Under the pieces are notes generated by a model. That model was given only the letters and a program-made list of their open reading frames with translations, searched no databases and was not told where the DNA came from. A stretch of 7,718 nucleotides of DNA from DTNV01 sp964388435 (GTDB lineage: Archaea > Micrarchaeota > Micrarchaeia > Norongarragalinales > UBA8480), in the NCBI GenBank assembly GCA_964388435.1, contig CAYMAH010000030.1, positions 1-7,718 of the forward strand, written 5' to 3'. Position numbers and translations under genes: made by a program. This document shows positions 4,988 to 7,718 of this stretch, one piece after another (positions within the stretch are counted from its first letter, which is position 1; each line of letters opens with the position of its first letter).

Positions 4988-6832
4988 ATGAAAATAATCG
5001 GAATAGATCTTGGAACAAGCAACTCTGCCGCGGCGGTAATGGAAGGCGGAAAAGCGATAATAATACCAGCCGCTGAAGGAGTAAGCATTGGAGGTAAGAC
5101 AGTACCATCCTACGTTGCATTCACAAAAGATGGAAAAAAACTTGTTGGAGAGCCGGCAAGAAGGCAGGCGGTAAGCAACCCTGAAGGAACCGTGTACGCT
5201 TCAAAAAGAAAAATGGGAACCGATTTCAAATACAAAATCTACGGCAAAAACTACACCCCGCAAGACATGGCGGCATTCATTCTTCAGAAAATCAAAGTGG
5301 ACGCTGAAAATTTTCTCGGTGAAAAAGTATCCAAAGCGGTCATAACCGTCCCTGCTTACTTCAACGACAATCAAAGACAAGCCACAAAAGACGCCGGCTC
5401 AATAGCAGGGTTGGAAGTGGTTAGAATAATAAACGAGCCGACAGCAGCCGCAATGGCATATGGAATCGACAAAACAGAAAACGAGCAGAAAATAATGGTG
5501 TTCGACTTCGGAGGAGGAACATTGGACGTCACGATAATGGAATTCGGCCAGGGGGTTTTCGAAGTAAAGTCAACAAGCGGGGACACCCAGCTTGGGGGAA
5601 CGGACATGGATAACGTTCTAATAGAATATATAGTCGGAGAGTTCAAAATGTCCACTGGAATAGACCTGAGAAACGACGGAATGGCGATGCAAAGAGTGAG
5701 AGAGGCGACAGAGAAAGCCAAAATAGAACTGTCAACCGTATTGTCAACTTCGATAAACCTTCCATTCATAACAGCGGATCAAGCCGGGCCAAAGCACCTG
5801 CAATTAGAATTGACAAGAGCCAAACTCGAAGAACTCGTAAAGCCAATAATAGAAAAATGCAAAAAGCCAATCGAGCAGGCTTTAAAAGACGCAAAGCTAA
5901 CAAAAAGCAACATCGACAAGGTTATACTGGTAGGAGGGCCCACAAGAATGCCTGCTGTTCAAAAATTCCTTGAAGGAGAAGTTGGAAATAAAATAGCCAG
6001 AGGGGTCGACCCAATGGAATGCGTTGCAATAGGAGCCGCGATTCAAGGAGGGGTTTTGGCAGGAGAAGTGAAAGATATAGTACTGCTTGACGTAACGCCA
6101 TTATCGGTTGGAATAGAAACAATGGGAGGCATAACCACCAAACTGATTGAAAGAAACACTACAATACCAACCAAAAAAAGTCAGGTTTTCACAACCGCGG
6201 CAGACTTCCAGACAAGTGTGGACATTCACGTTCTGCAGGGAGAAAGGCAAATGGCAAAAGACAATGTAGAACTGGGAAGGTTCATGCTGGTGGGAATCCC
6301 GCCGGCGCCAAGAGGAGTTCCTCAAATAGAAGTCACTTTTGACATTGACTCAAATGGCATAATGAACGTTCACGCCAAAGATCTTGGAAGCGGAAAAGAG
6401 CAGAAAATGACCATAACCGCTCCTCACAAGCTTTCAAAAGACGAGATAGACAAAAAAATAAAAGAAGCGGAAGAATTCGCAGAGCAGGACAAAAAACAAA
6501 AAGAAGAAATAGAACTGAAAAACGACTCTGAAAGTCTGGTGTATATAGCAGAAAAAACAATCTCAGACTTGAAGGGAAAAATAAAACCAGAAGATGAACA
6601 GAAAATACAGGACAAAATAAAAGAATTAAACGAATCCATGAGCAAAGGAGGGGAAGAAATGAAACAGAAAAATGAGGAACTTAGAAAAACTCTTCAAGAA
6701 GTGGGAGCTTCAGTATATCAAAATCAGCAGACTCAAGCCCCTGGAAGCGAAAGTCAGCAGGAAAACCCAGGGCAGCCGGAAGAGCCGGACAACGACAATG
6801 TCAAGGACGCCGAGTTCAAAGAGAAAAAGTGA
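4988..6832 (+). CDS. dnaK: DnaK, Hsp70 chaperone
   Basis: An ATP-driven cytosolic chaperone that binds and releases exposed hydrophobic peptides, with DnaJ and GrpE as partners. The 614-residue length is normal. ATPase domain: phosphate loop 1 IGIDLGTSNS (4-13), VITVPAYFND (118-127), INEPTAAAMAYG (148-159), phosphate loop 2 FDFGGGTLDVTI (172-183) and adenosine motif VILVGGPTRMP (312-322). The linker is VLLDVTPLSVGIE (365-377). The substrate-binding sheet runs to about 480 (TTIPTKKSQVF, VLQGER). A helical lid follows (about 483-575), then a Gln/Pro/Glu-rich tail ending NDNVKDAEFKEKK, close to the bacterial acidic tail. Between KRKMGTDF and YGKNYTPQD it lacks the roughly 25-residue insertion of E. 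coli DnaK, as in Gram-positive and archaeal Hsp70s; archaeal dnaK is generally held to come from bacteria by transfer. The stop TGA is nine bases before dnaJ, in the same frame. Confidence 0.98.
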   Translation: MKIIGIDLGTSNSAAAVMEGGKAIIIPAAEGVSIGGKTVPSYVAFTKDGKKLVGEPARRQAVSNPEGTVYASKRKMGTDFKYKIYGKNYTPQDMAAFILQKIKVDAENFLGEKVSKAVITVPAYFNDNQRQATKDAGSIAGLEVVRIINEPTAAAMAYGIDKTENEQKIMVFDFGGGTLDVTIMEFGQGVFEVKSTSGDTQLGGTDMDNVLIEYIVGEFKMSTGIDLRNDGMAMQRVREATEKAKIELSTVLSTSINLPFITADQAGPKHLQLELTRAKLEELVKPIIEKCKKPIEQALKDAKLTKSNIDKVILVGGPTRMPAVQKFLEGEVGNKIARGVDPMECVAIGAAIQGGVLAGEVKDIVLLDVTPLSVGIETMGGITTKLIERNTTIPTKKSQVFTTAADFQTSVDIHVLQGERQMAKDNVELGRFMLVGIPPAPRGVPQIEVTFDIDSNGIMNVHAKDLGSGKEQKMTITAPHKLSKDEIDKKIKEAEEFAEQDKKQKEEIELKNDSESLVYIAEKTISDLKGKIKPEDEQKIQDKIKELNESMSKGGEEMKQKNEELRKTLQEVGASVYQNQQTQAPGSESQQENPGQPEEPDNDNVKDAEFKEKK

Positions 6833-6841
6833 TTCCAAAAC

Positions 6842-7718
6842 TTGACAGACTACTATGAAATTCTGGGAGTGACAAAAAACGCCAGCCCCGAGGAAATAAA
6901 AAAAGCGTACAGAAAACTGGCTCTGGAATTCCACCCGGACAGAAACAAAAGCAGCGGCGCTGAGGAAAAATTCAAGAAAATATCCGAAGCTTACGCCGTC
7001 CTGTCAGACTCGGATAAAAGAAAAAACTACGACTCTTACGGGTCAGAAAAGTTCAGCAGAATGTACAACCAGGAGGATATTTTCAGGGGGGCTAACTTCG
7101 GAGACTTAAACGATTTGCTGAAAAATTTTTTCGGCTCAAACTTCGAAGACATGGGATTCAGCGGCTTTGAAACGGGCTTTCAAAACAATTACCAACAGGA
7201 CAACAATTTATACGCTTCAATAGAAATACCACTGCAAGAAGTTCTGACAGACTCTAAAAAAGCAATAACAATAAACCACACCAAACCCTGCGACTCTTGT
7301 GAAGGAGGTGGAATGGAAAAAGGAAGCGGGTACTCAACCTGCCAAACTTGCGGAGGCACTGGAAGAAAACAAGTCCAAAGAAGAATGGGCTTCATGAACA
7401 TGGTTACAGTGACAACATGCCCTACATGCAGGGGAACCGGAAGAACAATCGAAAAACCCTGTCAAACCTGCAGGGGAACCGGAATGAAAAAAGAAAAAAC
7501 AAATTATGAAATTATAATTCCCAAAGGCGTTGAAGACCAAGAACGATTGAGAGTGAAAGGGGGAGGCAACTTTTCAGAAGGAAGACAGGGAGACTTGATA
7601 ATAACCGTCAACGTAAAACCGGACGGCAGGTTTGAAAGGGATTGGCTTGACTTATACTCAAAAACCAAAATTAACGCGGTAACGGCGATGATTGGGGGAA
7701 GCGTGGAAATAGAAACGC
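6842..7718 (+). CDS. dnaJ: DnaJ, Hsp40 co-chaperone, TTG start, 3' end cut off by window
   Basis: DnaJ brings clients to DnaK and stimulates its ATPase. The visible 292 residues show a J domain (1-70: TDYYEILGV, KKAYRKLALEFHPDRN with HPD at 31-33, EAYAVLSDSDKRKNYD) and a short Gly/Phe-rich linker (FGDLNDLLKNFFG, FSGFETGF). They also show four zinc-binding repeats, CDSCEGGG, CQTCGGTG, CPTCRGTG and CQTCRGTG, and a following beta-domain (IIIPKGVEDQERLRVKGGG, GDLIITV) up to the edge. It is a type I DnaJ with all metal ligands present. About 75-90 residues are missing on the right. The start is set at TTG 6842-6844, because the J domain begins there exactly as family members do (M-TDYYEILGV); no ATG or GTG lies between the dnaK stop and the HPD loop in this frame, and there is no clear ribosome binding site. 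The frame equals that of dnaK, separated by TGA and three codons. Confidence 0.95.
   Translation, partial: MTDYYEILGVTKNASPEEIKKAYRKLALEFHPDRNKSSGAEEKFKKISEAYAVLSDSDKRKNYDSYGSEKFSRMYNQEDIFRGANFGDLNDLLKNFFGSNFEDMGFSGFETGFQNNYQQDNNLYASIEIPLQEVLTDSKKAITINHTKPCDSCEGGGMEKGSGYSTCQTCGGTGRKQVQRRMGFMNMVTVTTCPTCRGTGRTIEKPCQTCRGTGMKKEKTNYEIIIPKGVEDQERLRVKGGGNFSEGRQGDLIITVNVKPDGRFERDWLDLYSKTKINAVTAMIGGSVEIET

Noticed and set aside
4371..6645. Several minus-strand open frames of 60-130 residues opposite hsp20, grpE and dnaK.
   Set aside because: They are shadows of strongly conserved plus-strand genes, rich in Ser, Phe and Leu from purine-rich sense codons, without promoters or domain signatures.

Overview
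The window looks like a piece of an archaeal chromosome, most likely from a small-genome lineage such as a DPANN group; that placement is an inference from gene style, not a proven assignment. The signs are TATA-like boxes about 27 bases before several start codons with no ribosome binding site (leaderless transcripts), T-tracts after genes, AGGTGG ribosome binding sites at two heat-shock genes, small archaeal-style winged-helix regulators, an archaeal-type serine hydroxymethyltransferase, and a DnaK without the N-terminal-domain insertion of most Gram-negative Hsp70s. Coding is dense: the longest gap between genes is 169 bases (3950-4118), and nothing suggests a recent mobile element, CRISPR array, tRNA or rRNA.

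Left part (1-2607): the 3' nine-tenths of glyA (serine hydroxymethyltransferase) enters from the left. It converges on a decayed yjbQ-family gene on the minus strand, which has lost an internal block and carries two stop codons before a still recognisable C-terminal end. Divergent from that remnant is a winged-helix protein (1536-2006), which converges with a basic protein of unknown function (2008-2607).

Middle (2635-3513): two small membrane proteins are divergently transcribed from a 54-base gap that may hold one shared TATA element. One has four membrane segments. The other has one N-terminal anchor and a small domain that is probably outside the cell.

Right part (3551-7718): a complete small-heat-shock plus Hsp70 chaperone locus. 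A winged-helix regulator on the minus strand faces hsp20-grpE-dnaK-dnaJ on the plus strand. The AT-rich spacer between them carries the hsp20 promoter and three copies of ATGTTYAAAAAA, placed where an operator would be expected. Hsp20 holds unfolding proteins, DnaJ delivers clients to DnaK and stimulates its ATPase, and GrpE exchanges DnaK's nucleotide, so the four genes form one refolding machine with a plausible local regulator. dnaJ has no ATG: it appears to start at TTG, nine bases after and in the same frame as the dnaK stop, and it runs off the right edge.

I did not find a clearly novel multi-gene system. The points most worth checking are the candidate heat-shock regulator with its repeated motif, the dnaK/dnaJ junction, and the broken yjbQ gene.
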